This document shows, piece by piece, positions 24,808 to 34,447 of a stretch of 64,000 bases of DNA. Both the position numbers and the translations under genes were made by a program. The notes below the pieces were generated by a model. It did not search any database. It was not told the origin of the DNA and saw only the letters and a list, made by a program, of their open reading frames with translations. The stretch is from Camarhynchus parvulus (lineage: Eukaryota > Chordata > Aves > Passeriformes > Thraupidae). The stretch is taken from contig NC_044590.1 of assembly GCF_901933205.1 (NCBI RefSeq), positions 9,501,501-9,565,500 of the forward strand. Reading direction: 5' to 3'. Every line of letters starts with the position of its first letter. The stretch's first letter is position 1.

Positions 24808-24858
24808 TTAAAAAAAAAAAATCCTGTTACCGGACCAAAAAAAAAAAAAAAAAAAAAA
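24808..24858. repeat. Poly(A) runs
   Basis: Two A-runs, one of about 12 at 24808 and one of more than 20 from about 24837, sit between CpG islands. There is no body of a retroposed element next to them, so they look like simple homopolymers rather than tails. Confidence 0.85.
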
Positions 24859-25429
24859 GAAACCGAAAAAATGTTATAAACCGAATACTCCTTTGCATGC
24901 AGTCACTCTCTCAGGGAAAAGCAGACGAAAGCAAACACGGTCCCCTCAGAACCGAAATGTAATTTTATTTTCTCCCTTCTCTCCCTAATATTTGCAATTG
25001 TCTGTGTCAATGCCTTCGCTTTACTTTAGGGAGAGATTTGCTTCCTGTAGCCGGGAGGGTTTCCCCGGTTGTACACGAAGCGCTGACAGCCCTGTGGAGC
25101 CGGTGCTTCCCTCGCTGCCGGCTCCCGCTCATCCCCCTCGGCGCCTCCCGCAGCCCCGCACTCGCTCCCGGCCGGACCCGCTGCGCGTTCGCGGCCGCTC
25201 TTCCCTCGCTACGTTCGCACCGGGGCCGCTTACATAAAGTTGGAAGGGTGGATGCGTGTGCGTGGCAGGGGGGGGGAAGCTCCCCGCTTTGAGATCCACT
25301 ACGGGATGGCAGCGGGTAAAAAGGGGCACTTTGTTATATTTAGAACAAAGGGACGGGCAGGATGTCCCCGAGTCCCCCTCCTTTGTGGGCTGCAGAGGCC
25401 GAAAAGCATGGGAGGACGGGAGCAGAGTG

Positions 25430-25472
25430 AAATAAATATATAAATAAATAACCAGCTAAATAAATAAATAAC
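25430..25472. repeat. TAAA-rich tract inside the promoter CpG island
   Basis: Forty-three bases composed of two blocks of AAATAAATA-type repeats separated by ACCAGCT. It lies about 190 bp upstream of the TATA box, in otherwise GC-rich DNA. It could be a simple repeat or an AT-rich regulatory site. No transcription factor is assigned. Confidence 0.8.
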
Positions 25473-25578
25473 TGGGAAGGCGCGGGTGCTGGAGGGGGAG
25501 CCGGGGAGAGCCCGGAGGTGCGGGCTGGGAGCGGCGGGCGCTCAGCTGGCGCTGCGGAGCTGTCACGGCGCGGCCCGG

Positions 25579-25694
25579 CCCCGCCCGGCCCCGCCGCCGC
25601 GCTGCCATTGGCGCGGCCGCCGCCGGCCCCGGCCCCCGCCGCGCTCTCGGCGGGCACGGCCGTATAAGAAGCCAAGGGGGGCTGCACTGTGATC
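25579..25694 (+). promoter_or_regulatory. MAFB: MAFB core promoter
   Basis: The elements seen in order are GC boxes (CCCCGCCC type, 25579-25592), an inverted CCAAT box (ATTGG at 25607-25611, within CCATTGGCG) and a TATA box (TATAAGA at 25663-25669). TATA spacing predicts transcription starting near 25693-25700. The order and spacing are those of a classical RNA polymerase II promoter, and the downstream 710-nt leader has no competing ATG. The start site is inferred, not measured. Confidence 0.8.
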
Positions 25695-26403
25695 ACAGCT
25701 GCACAACGAGCGCTGGCGGCGGCAGCTACAGCAGAGACCTGGGCTGTGCTCGTCTCCCCCTTCTCCTCCTTTTTTTTTTTTTTTTTTTTTTTCCTCCTCC
25801 TTCCTCCCCCTTTTTCCCTCCCCTTCGCCTGCGCTGCCAGAGCCACCGAAACTCCCGTGCAGAGCCCCGCCGCCGCCGGTAGCCCGTGCGCTGCCCCGGC
25901 GCTCGCTCGGGCTGGAAAGTTGCGGCAGGCTCCGGGCTCGGCTCCCGCGGGGAGGGGGCTCCGGACTTACAAAACCCGGCCGGGGGCACGGGCTGGGCGT
26001 TCGCACCGACCTTCTTCTTCCTGCACAGAGCCGAAGGCAGCATCTTTGTTTTGTTTTGCTTTTGCCCTTCCTGCTACCGCTCCTTTCTCCTTGCGGCCGG
26101 GCGCCTCGGAGCCGGGAGCTGCCGCAGCCCGCGGTGCGGGGCGATCGCTGATACCGCCAGCCAGGAGCCAGCCAGGCGGCCCCGGGGGCCGGCTCGTCCT
26201 TGGCTTTGTTGCTCCGGACTGAAGAAGCCCCAGAAGCCCCGGGAGAAGGAGGCGGCGGAGGAGGGGGAGCAGAGGAAAGGAAGCGAGAGCTGAAAGCCAA
26301 AGTTGGTTTGGAATAGGAGAGCGCGGCCAGCCCCTCTGCCAGACTGCGCGCTGGGGTGAAGCCTCCAGCCCCCTCCGCCGGGAGAGGTGCCCGCAAGACA
26401 GCG
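25694..26403 (+). other. MAFB: MAFB 5' untranslated region
   Basis: About 710 nt between the inferred start site and the initiator ATG. I read through it and found no ATG in any frame, so the MAFB start is the first AUG of the message. It contains a 74-nt pure pyrimidine run (25753-25826) with 23 consecutive T (25770-25792), then GC-rich sequence. A T-rich patch around 26043-26062 follows. No intron signals are needed; MAFB genes are single-exon. Confidence 0.7.
25753..25826 (+). repeat. Polypyrimidine tract in the MAFB 5'UTR
   Basis: Seventy-four consecutive C or T bases, including T23 at 25770-25792, flanked by CTCC-rich sequence. It would be transcribed as a U and C-rich stretch about 60-130 nt from the cap. 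It could bind polypyrimidine-tract or poly(C)-binding proteins, or be a simple repeat tolerated in the leader. Confidence 0.9.
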
Positions 26404-27339
26404 ATGGCCGGAGAGCTCAGCATCGGAGCCGAGCTGCCCACTAGCCCGCTGGCCATGGAGTACGTGAACGACTTCGACTTGATGAAGTTCGACGTGAAGA
26501 AGGAGCCCCTGGGCAGGAGCGACCGCTCGGGCAGGCACTGCACCCGCCTGCAGCCGGCCGGCTCCGTGTCCTCCACCCCCATCAGCACCCCCTGCAGCTC
26601 CGTGCCCTCCTCGCCCAGCTTCAGCCCCACCGAGCAGAAGACCCACTTGGAGGACCTGTACTGGATGGCCAACAGCTACCAGCAGATGAACCCCGAGGCG
26701 CTGAACCTCACCCCAGAGGACGCTGTCGAAGCCCTCATTGGGTCCCACCAGGTGTCCCAGCAGCTGCAGGGCTTCGAGGGCTTCCGGGCCCACCACCACC
26801 ACCATCATCATCATCACCAACACCACCACCAGTATCCCGCAGTCACTCACGAAGACCTGGCCGGCAGCGGGCACCCTCACCATCACCACCATCATCACCA
26901 CCAGGCCTCTCCCACTCCCTCCACCTCCTCCAGCTCCTCCCAGCAGCTCCAGAACTCGCACCAGCAGCATGCCCCCTCCAGCAGCGTGGAGGACCGGTTC
27001 TCAGATGACCAGCTGGTCTCCATGTCCGTGAGGGAGCTCAACAGGCACCTCCGAGGCTTCACCAAAGACGAGGTGATCCGCCTCAAGCAGAAGAGGAGGA
27101 CCTTGAAGAACAGGGGCTATGCCCAGTCCTGCAGGTACAAACGTGTCCAGCAGAAACACCACCTGGAGAACGAAAAGACGCAGCTCATTCAGCAGGTGGA
27201 ACAGCTCAAGCAAGAAGTGACCCGGCTCGCCAGAGAGAGAGACGCCTACAAGCTCAAGTGTGAGAAACTTGCCAGCAACGGCTTCAGAGAGGCCGGCTCC
27301 ACCAGTGACAACCCGTCTTCCCCTGAGTTCTTCATGTGA
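26404..27339 (+). CDS. MAFB: Large-Maf bZIP transcription factor MafB
   Basis: The complete single-exon frame of 311 residues matches the usual avian MafB length; mammalian forms are about 323. MafB binds Maf recognition elements as a homodimer or with other bZIP factors in the nucleus, and directs hindbrain segmentation, macrophage, podocyte and islet differentiation. Visible regions: N-terminal activation domain (1-120) with a sumoylation-type site V-K32-K-E; a phospho-ladder with Ser or Thr every four residues at S54, T58, T62, S66, S70 and S74, several followed by Pro (the GSK3-type degron, hot spot for human carpotarsal osteolysis mutations); two His tracts (130-142 and 159-166); the extended homology region from about 199; the basic region (about 226-251); and a leucine zipper at L254, L261, L268, L275, Y282 and L289. 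A second sumoylation-type site is L-K285-C-E. The start is the first ATG of the message and has G at -3 and +4. There are no breaks. Confidence 0.97.
   Translation: MAGELSIGAELPTSPLAMEYVNDFDLMKFDVKKEPLGRSDRSGRHCTRLQPAGSVSSTPISTPCSSVPSSPSFSPTEQKTHLEDLYWMANSYQQMNPEALNLTPEDAVEALIGSHQVSQQLQGFEGFRAHHHHHHHHHQHHHQYPAVTHEDLAGSGHPHHHHHHHHQASPTPSTSSSSSQQLQNSHQQHAPSSSVEDRFSDDQLVSMSVRELNRHLRGFTKDEVIRLKQKRRTLKNRGYAQSCRYKRVQQKHHLENEKTQLIQQVEQLKQEVTRLARERDAYKLKCEKLASNGFREAGSTSDNPSSPEFFM
26791..26904 (+). repeat. CAC/CAT codon runs encoding two His tracts
   Basis: The runs encode nine His, Gln, three His (residues 130-142) and, after a 16-residue spacer, eight His (159-166). Codons are mixed CAC and CAT, so the runs are protein-level rather than pure microsatellites. 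His tracts at this position are a known trait of MafB and c-Maf and have been linked to nuclear speckle targeting in other His-rich factors. Confidence 0.9.
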
Positions 27340-27662
27340 GTGCTTAACAAAAATAATTAAAAAACAAACAAAAACCCCCCACCCCCCCAAACCTGACCCC
27401 TGTCACCTTCCCCCCCTGCTCCCATCCTCCTCTGACATCTCCATCCATCCGTCTGCTTGACTAGAGAGAAAGGAGGAGAGAAAAATAGAGACTTGATTTT
27501 TTTTTTTTTTTTGCAGCATCCAGTCTTCTAGAGTAGCTGTGGGAAAAGTAGGCTGGGGGTGGGGATGGGAGAGGTAAAGTGCAACTTTTTGACTTTCGTG
27601 TGCAAGTTAGAGAGAGAGACAGAGGCAAAGGAGAAAAGGACAAGTGAAGCGTTTTATAGATC

Positions 27663-27954
27663 ACTTGCTTGCAAAGTGAGATGGACTTTAAAAGAATAAT
27701 AATAAAAAAGGACAATGAACAAGCCATCTATAACATACTGCCTGCTTGGAAAGAGAGAGGACATATATAGCACCATCTCATGCACAATTTACCTGCTTGG
27801 AAAACGAGAATAAATAAAAAGGACAATATATGCAAACTCTTCATATATTGCCTGCTTTGAGAAATAAGTTACAGGACTCAGATGGGACATTCAATCTAAG
27901 AAAAGAAAGAATGAAAGAAAGAAAAAAAAACTCATCAGTTTTATTGCCTGCTTG
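27663..27954 (+). repeat. Recurring CTGCTTG motif in the 3'UTR
   Basis: Five copies of (T)TGCCTGCTTG-like sequence occur at 27663, 27738, 27790, 27848 and 27944, most followed by a short purine run (GGAAAG, GGAAAA, GAGAAA). The first and third copies are also each followed by AATAAAAAAGGACAAT-like sequence (about 27698 and 27812), so part of the block looks like a decayed tandem duplication. The function is unknown. It may be a protein or microRNA binding cluster. Confidence 0.7.
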
Positions 27955-28198
27955 ATTATATAGAAAAATACGAAAATCTGCATTAAAAATATTAATCCTG
28001 CATGCTGGACATGTATGGTAATAATTTCTATTTTGTACCATTTTCTTGTTTAACTATAGCATGTTGATCATCGATCATAGATTTCTGTTGTTGCTTTGTT
28101 TCATCAATAAGAAAAGCATCACAAGTTATCGAACTTTTTACTGCTTGTGCAGTTTTGTTCGTTGGTTTTGCTCTTGTTTTCTTTTATGGTTGTTAGCT

Positions 28199-28206
28199 TG
28201 TAAATA
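28199..28206 (+). promoter_or_regulatory. Pumilio-type element in the 3'UTR
   Basis: TGTAAATA matches the Pumilio recognition consensus TGTANATA exactly. Pumilio proteins repress or destabilise bound mRNAs. An 8-mer of this kind can occur by chance in an AT-rich 2-kb UTR. Confidence 0.4.
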
Positions 28207-29012
28207 TCTGCTACTTCAAACCGTACAGGAGAAAAATACACAAAAAACAAAATAACATTTCAGCAGGCTGGTTATACGGTTTGTTTGGTGTTAAAGGGAT
28301 ACTTAAAGAAAAAAAGTTATGGGCATTTTGCATTAGAAAAAAACCAACTTTGTATATCTGGTGCACTTTTAAGTTGTATTTTTTTTTGTTAGTTTTCATT
28401 TTGGTTTTTGTTTGTTGGAGCAGAAGCAAAAACGCCTGAATGGCATTGACAAACCTAAACTTACCAGGGAAAAACCCTCCTCGGTCACTTAGAACCTACT
28501 CCATGCCTTAAAGGGGCAGCGAAGCTCTTTTCTCCAGGACAATTCCCAGCCTGAGCGGTTAGGCTTGGCCAGATAATTTCCCTTCTGATTGTACACTCAG
28601 GAAGAGAAGGACGGACGAGATACCAGTTCCATTAAAAAATAAAACAACTGCCCCTAGATTTTCGGTAAATGAAGAGAGAAAACAACCCCAAACCCTCCTC
28701 GTTACGAGTCGAGTTGTGATAGCAGCGAGGGCTCCGTGTCGCCACTGAAGTTGGGTTTCTCAATGGCAGCAGCTGATGAGTGGGCTGGGAAAGCATTTAA
28801 ATCTAAAACTTTTTTTTTTAAGAAGACATACTGCAACTTTTAAGTGTATTCTTTTGCAATGATTTGTAATCTGCTTCTCTGCTTCCCTATGCAGCGAGTG
28901 AAAGTTTTAGCCAAAATTTATTTGCAGTTGTATAGTAGTAGTAGTTTGGAGTCTTATGGGTGTTTTTATTACTTTTTTTTTTTCCTCCTGCGGGTCAGTA
29001 AAAGGATTTACG

Positions 29013-29021
29013 TTGCACTGA
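29013..29021 (+). promoter_or_regulatory. Overlapping miR-130 and miR-148 seed matches
   Basis: TTGCACTGA contains TTGCACT, the seed match for the miR-130/301 family, and TGCACTGA, an 8-mer match for miR-148/152. Both families have been reported to target MAFB in mammals (megakaryocytes and osteoclast precursors). The two sites share seven bases, so occupancy would be mutually exclusive. Confidence 0.5.
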
Positions 29022-29325
29022 CAAAAATACCAAAATGAAAACTTATTTTTTAGTTTCCTTTTAGGATAGCTGGCACTGCTGGCCGGATGCATTTTAAGTT
29101 TGTATTAGTTTATAAATTAACAGTAATAACAAGATTGTAATGAACAGCATGGTGCTTGCAGTTTTAAATATTGTGGATATTAGTCATGCATCAGAAAACG
29201 ATCTTTGGTTTTTACTGATTCAACTGTGTTGAAATCAAAACATTGCAGCAGCGGAAAAAATTGTTTTTATTTCATGTAAAGTTCTGAAGGGATCAATTTC
29301 AAATCCTGCTTATGATATGAAAAAT

Positions 29326-29410
29326 ATTAAAAAACCTGGTCTATTGTAGTTTTATTCAGACTGGTTTCTGTTTTTGGTTATTAAAATTGTTTCCTATTTT
29401 GCTTATTAAA
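29326..29410 (+). terminator. MAFB: MAFB polyadenylation signals
   Basis: Three ATTAAA hexamers occur at 29326-29331, 29380-29385 and 29405-29410. ATTAAA is the commonest variant of AATAAA. G- and T-rich sequence (TGGTATTTCTTGG) follows at about 29420, fitting a downstream element. An earlier AATAAA-containing stretch near 27809 could give a short isoform. Confidence 0.6.
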
Positions 29411-29509
29411 ATCATTGAAATGGTATTTCTTGGAGGGACCTGCTTCTCTGACGTCTCGTGTTCCCAAAACAAAAAAAAAAAGGAAAGAAAGGAAAAGTTG
29501 TGGCCCCAT

Positions 29510-29815
29510 CCCTGCTGGATTTGTGGGTTTGTGGGGGGCTGCGGCCCGAGGGGGGGTGGGCGCGGGGCTGCTTTGCCCCCTCGGGAACGCTGCTTCTCGC
29601 AGGGCAGGAGCGCTCAGCCTTCCCCCTTTCCCCTGCTCTGCTCGGGTCGGAGCTCGCCCTTGGCAGGGGGAGCATCACCCCAACCCCTCGGGGCGAGCGG
29701 AGCGCCGGGAGCCCCGCGCTGGGACCGGCTGTGCCGGGGGGTCCGCCCGGAGCTCGCTGTCCCGCCGGGAGCGGGACCGTCCGGCCCGGGCGGGGACAGC
29801 GGGGAGCCCTGGCAG
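29510..29815. promoter_or_regulatory. CpG island just past the MAFB 3' end
   Basis: About 300 bp of CpG-dense DNA begins about 90 bp after the last polyadenylation signal and ends before a T-run at 29838-29862. It has overlapping open frames on both strands, all Gly, Pro, Arg and Ala-rich, which I reject as genes. It may be a promoter for a downstream or antisense non-coding RNA, or a chromatin element. Confidence 0.6.
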
Positions 29816-29837
29816 CAGGCACCTTCTTTCCTAATTT

Positions 29838-30860
29838 TTTCTCTTTTTTTTTTTTTTTTTTTGATTAGAAAAGGAGACAACTTGGACAAGTCCGTCCTTT
29901 TCCCCAGTTCCCTTGGGATCCGGGTTGCCCATTCACTTTCCTCCTTTCCATCTGCACGCTGTATTTATTCCGTTTTGGGGTTGTTTGTTTTTTATTTTTC
30001 CTCCCCCCGAAAACTCCTTAGATGCATGTGGAGAAGGGGACGGGTCTCTCCCCGCCACCCCCAGCGCTCAGCACCTCGCAACTCCACCGCCGTCCCTCAG
30101 CTGCTCTCGCTGCAATAACCACACAGCTCCCTAAGTTGAAGGTGGACGAGGTAAAAAATCGCCCCCAGTCCTTGCCTGGGTGTGGGAAAGGGACTCTCCG
30201 AGTCGCAGCGTGTCTGAACGCTGCTGCTCTCAAAGTATGAAAGCGGTGTTGAACTTTAAATCCCTCCTAAAAACAAAATCCAAGGTATCACACAACCAGA
30301 AAAAATAGGTTCTCTCTGCCCTGCCCCTCGTCCCAGCAGCAGCGAGCTGTTCTTTGCAGGGATGGCATAAAACGCCTTTGAAGAACAAACAGGTTAAGGA
30401 CAGAATGTGGAAAAAAGAATAATTTAAAAGCAAATGCAGCGACTTAAAACAACCCCCCCTCTTAAATCCCATCCACATCCCTGCCTTGTCAGAGCCAGCT
30501 GGGCCAGCCACTGAGCTGGGGGAGCTTGGAAGGGGCCGGGGCCCGTCCCAGCCCCCCGGCTACATGAGTCAGGCCCGGCGAACAAGCTCGGAGCCCGCTG
30601 CCCTGCCGAGGGGGGACAGGAGTTTGCAGAGGAAAAGGCTGGGAGAGCCTGGCTTTCCCTGTATAGCCTCCCCCCTTGCCAGTAAATGCTAGGGCTGCAG
30701 AAAGCCTGAGAGGAATATTGTTTGTGGGAACTGCCACCGCATATTAATGTCCCCTCATGCATGCATTGAATAAATCACTAGGGCTAATTGAACAACAACA
30801 ACAACGAAAAAAAGTAGGAAAAACAGGCCTTAGAAAAGCCCTCCAGATTCCCACCACAGA
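29838..30860. other. Non-coding interval with a possible conserved element
   Basis: A T-run (29838-29862) is followed by mixed DNA. The part at 30680-30800 contains TGCATGCATTGAATAAATCA and TAATTG words in repeat-free sequence and looks like a candidate enhancer. No gene was recognised. Confidence 0.4.
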
Positions 30861-32180
30861 ACGGTGTCAGCGGCGGGGCAGCCCCGCGGCACGGCCCGGG
30901 CGGCCGGGGCTCTGCTGGCCCGGCACCGCTCCTGGCTTTAATTTATTCCTTTTAAAAGAAAAGAAAAACGCAACCGAGTCGCACCGGGGCACAGCCCGAG
31001 TCGGTGCGACCGGGACCGGCCGGGCTCGGCCAGCGGGCGATGCGAGGAGCGGGCTCCGGGCCGGGGGTCTCTCGGCCGGGGTCGGGCCGGCTCCTGTGTC
31101 CGCACAGGCGGCTCGAGGGGGCTTTGGCACACCGAGGGGCCAAAACCCACCCGCACTGGCGCTCGCCCGGCCTGCGGCTGGTCAGGCTGTGCCCGGAGGG
31201 CAGCGCAGCGGCCCCGGGGCCCGGCAGCCCCGCGGGTACCGGGGTGGGCATCACCCGCCTGTGCCCGCTGCCGGCACCCCCGGGAGAACCCAGCAGCGAG
31301 GGGGGACCCCTCCCTTATCCCGGCAACCCCGGCAGAGCCCAGCAGCGAGGGGGGACCCCTCCCCTCGGCTCCGCTCGCCTATTGCCATCCGCGGGTAACC
31401 ACTTTGATCTCTCGCCCTTCATCACCGATCGGAGAAAGGCTGACACGAGACGGGGGCACCACGGAGAGGAGCTGCTTGATGCCAAGGGAAAACTCCTCTT
31501 TTCCCTCTTTTTTCTCCCGGGACGGGCCTACCCGCGGGGTGCTCCCCCGGCAGCGGGGGCTGTGCGGGTCAGTCAGGCTCGCTCCCCGCTTGCCCCGGAG
31601 CGCGGAGAAGTTGCTGTCAGCAGCGGGGGACAGAACGCGCATCCTGCCCACGCACCTCTTCTCCCCCTGCTCCGGCCGTGCTGCTTGGCCGGTGGCTCCT
31701 CTGCCCGTCCTTTGCGCCACTTGTCCCCACGCACCCCGGGCCGGGGCCGGGGTCCAGCCCCGCTCCCGGAGCTGTTGCAGCTCCAGCCGGCCGGGATGGT
31801 GGAATCCCCGGGCTCGGAGGAGGCCGGAGGCGGCAGCTGCTGCCCGGCTCGGAGGGGCCGAGCGCTGACCACCTCCCGCTCCGGGAACCGCGCAGGCCCC
31901 TCGCCCTCGGCGCTCTCCGCAGCGAAGATGCTGCAAATTGTCTCCCCAAAAGCCGGGTGTAAAGGCCCTCACCCCGAGTCTCGCTTCGAAACCTTGGAGA
32001 GGATGGGGTCGGGCTGGCAGGGAGACAGGGCCGGACCTGGACTGGGACAGAGACCGTGCACACCGGGCCGGAGCAGGGTTCGGGGGCTCTGGGATGCTCT
32101 GGGAGCAGAAGCGGCAGAACCCTTGCGGCGATGGGAGACCCCCGAGAGCAGCCCCGCACCCCGCGGATGATGGGGCGTAT
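30861..32180. promoter_or_regulatory. Large CpG island downstream of MAFB
   Basis: About 1.3 kb of CpG-dense DNA. A 388-codon + frame (31004-32170) is overlapped by a 272-codon - frame. Both are rich in Gly, Pro, Arg and Ala and show no domain, so neither is called. A 49-bp direct duplication lies within (31281-31367). Together with the 29.5 kb island it mirrors the CpG-rich domain upstream of the gene. Confidence 0.7.
31281..31367. repeat. 49-bp direct duplication
   Basis: CCCAGCAGCGAGGGGGGACC starts at 31290 and again at 31339, a 49-bp shift, with the preceding CCCCGG(G/C)AGA and following CCTCCC also matching. It is a recent two-copy tandem duplication in GC-rich DNA. Confidence 0.85.
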
Positions 32181-33115
32181 GACGGGGAAGAGCCCAAGCT
32201 TTGCCCCGCTAAATTTGGCTGCCGGACGGCGGTTCGCTATGTGATCTCATGTAGAGCAGGACCGTTCCCTTCGGTGAAAATCATATTATTTTGTTTGATT
32301 TCGCAGTTTTGTAAGAGCTGTTGCTAACAGCCAGAGCGAGGTCCGCCCCCCCCCGCCGGGACAGAGGTGACGACCGGCTACGGCTGCTCCCAGAATTGAA
32401 CGAGACACTCAGACAGGAAACACAATTGGCAACAGCCCCCCCTCTCCCCCCATTTAGTGACACAGAGCTTACAGACTATCGCTGCCAACCGTTTAATAGA
32501 CTCCTCTCCATATTCCCTTCCCTCCTCCCCTCCACGAGAGGGTATAAAGCTGATTGTCTTTAATTCCAAAACAGAGACATCTAAGACTAAAAGGACGTTT
32601 TGAACTAAAGATAGAAACATCACTCTAAGACTTTCCAGAGATGCTGAGCTCTGCTGCCGGCCGGCAGATATGTTGCTCCGTATTGAGGTGGGCAGGCGAG
32701 CGAGATGTGTTACAAGGATGAGCCAGGGCTTGCGAGATAACTGTTCCCAGCTGGTTTAGGGTTTAATTTTTTTTTCCTCCCCCCGCCCCCTTCCCCATTC
32801 TCCCTCGGGCTGGCGCAGTGCCCGCCTGGCTCTAGCAGGCTGCTCGGTGCCGTGATTGACAGACCAAGGTCAGGGAAGCTTTTCGGGGCTGGGGGTGTCG
32901 GGTTTCGGGGAGGACAGCTAAAAAACATCCCCAGCGCTCGGGGAGCCCTCTCCGGCTCCTCTGCCGCGCAGGTTCCGCGGGGAGCCCGCTGCGTTCCGCC
33001 GGCCGCGGAGCTGCCGAGTGCCGGCTGCGCTGCCAGCATCCTCCCCTGCCCCGGCTCCCGGGGTCCCTTTTGTGGTTTATTTTTTCTTAATCTTTATTTG
33101 GACAAGTTTCAATTA
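32181..33115. other. Non-coding interval with CpG-rich end
   Basis: No gene was recognised. The 32440-32700 part is repeat-free with mixed TAAT-like words. The 32780-33070 part is CpG-rich again and abuts the polypyrimidine tract. A 504-codon frame that starts at 32852 is mostly the downstream repeat and is not a gene. Confidence 0.45.
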
Positions 33116-34341
<1,226 letters not shown>

Positions 34342-34393
34342 AAATCATGATGTTTCACCCCAATAGGGTTTCATTAAATCTGAAGTTATGTGG

Positions 34394-34395
<2 letters not shown>

Positions 34396-34442
<47 letters not shown>
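34396..34442. repeat. CA dinucleotide microsatellite
   Basis: About 23 uninterrupted AC/CA units lie 55 bp after the polypyrimidine tract. This is a typical length-variable microsatellite. Confidence 0.98.

Positions 34443-34447
<5 letters not shown>

Larger units (their letters stand above)
25040..26450. promoter_or_regulatory. MAFB: CpG island over the MAFB promoter and 5' end
   Basis: CpG-dense sequence starts near 25040, is broken by an AT-rich tract at 25430-25472, and continues through the core promoter and the 5'UTR into the start of the coding region. This is the normal promoter type for MAFB and similar developmental transcription factors. Confidence 0.8.
27340..29425 (+). other. 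MAFB: MAFB 3' untranslated region
   Basis: AT-rich DNA follows the stop codon for about 2.1 kb until the next CpG-rich block. The end is set by clustered ATTAAA signals at 29326, 29380 and 29405. Inside are a T15 run (27498-27512), a recurring CTGCTTG motif (27663-27954), a Pumilio-type site (28199-28206), a miR-17-family seed match (GCACTTT, 28363-28369) and a miR-130/148 site (29013-29021). The predicted mRNA of about 3.7 kb is similar to other MAFB messages. The exact 3' end is inferred. Confidence 0.7.

Noticed and set aside
24808..24858. Poly(A) tail of a retrocopy
   Set aside because: There is no recognisable gene body or target-site duplication next to the A-runs.
26356..26403. 16-codon N-terminal extension of MAFB
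   Set aside because: It would need a GTG start. The ATG at 26404 has a good context and gives the usual family N-terminus.
25563..26672. 369-codon open frame on the - strand over the MAFB promoter and 5' end
   Set aside because: It is antisense to a clear gene in GC-rich sequence and would read through the promoter. It is a shadow frame.
26074..26970. 298-codon antisense frame over the MAFB coding region
   Set aside because: It is Val and Met-rich only because it is the complement of the His codon runs. No independent evidence.
31004..32170. 388-codon open frame on the + strand
   Set aside because: CpG-island sequence with competing - strand frames, biased composition, no domain and a 49-bp duplication inside.
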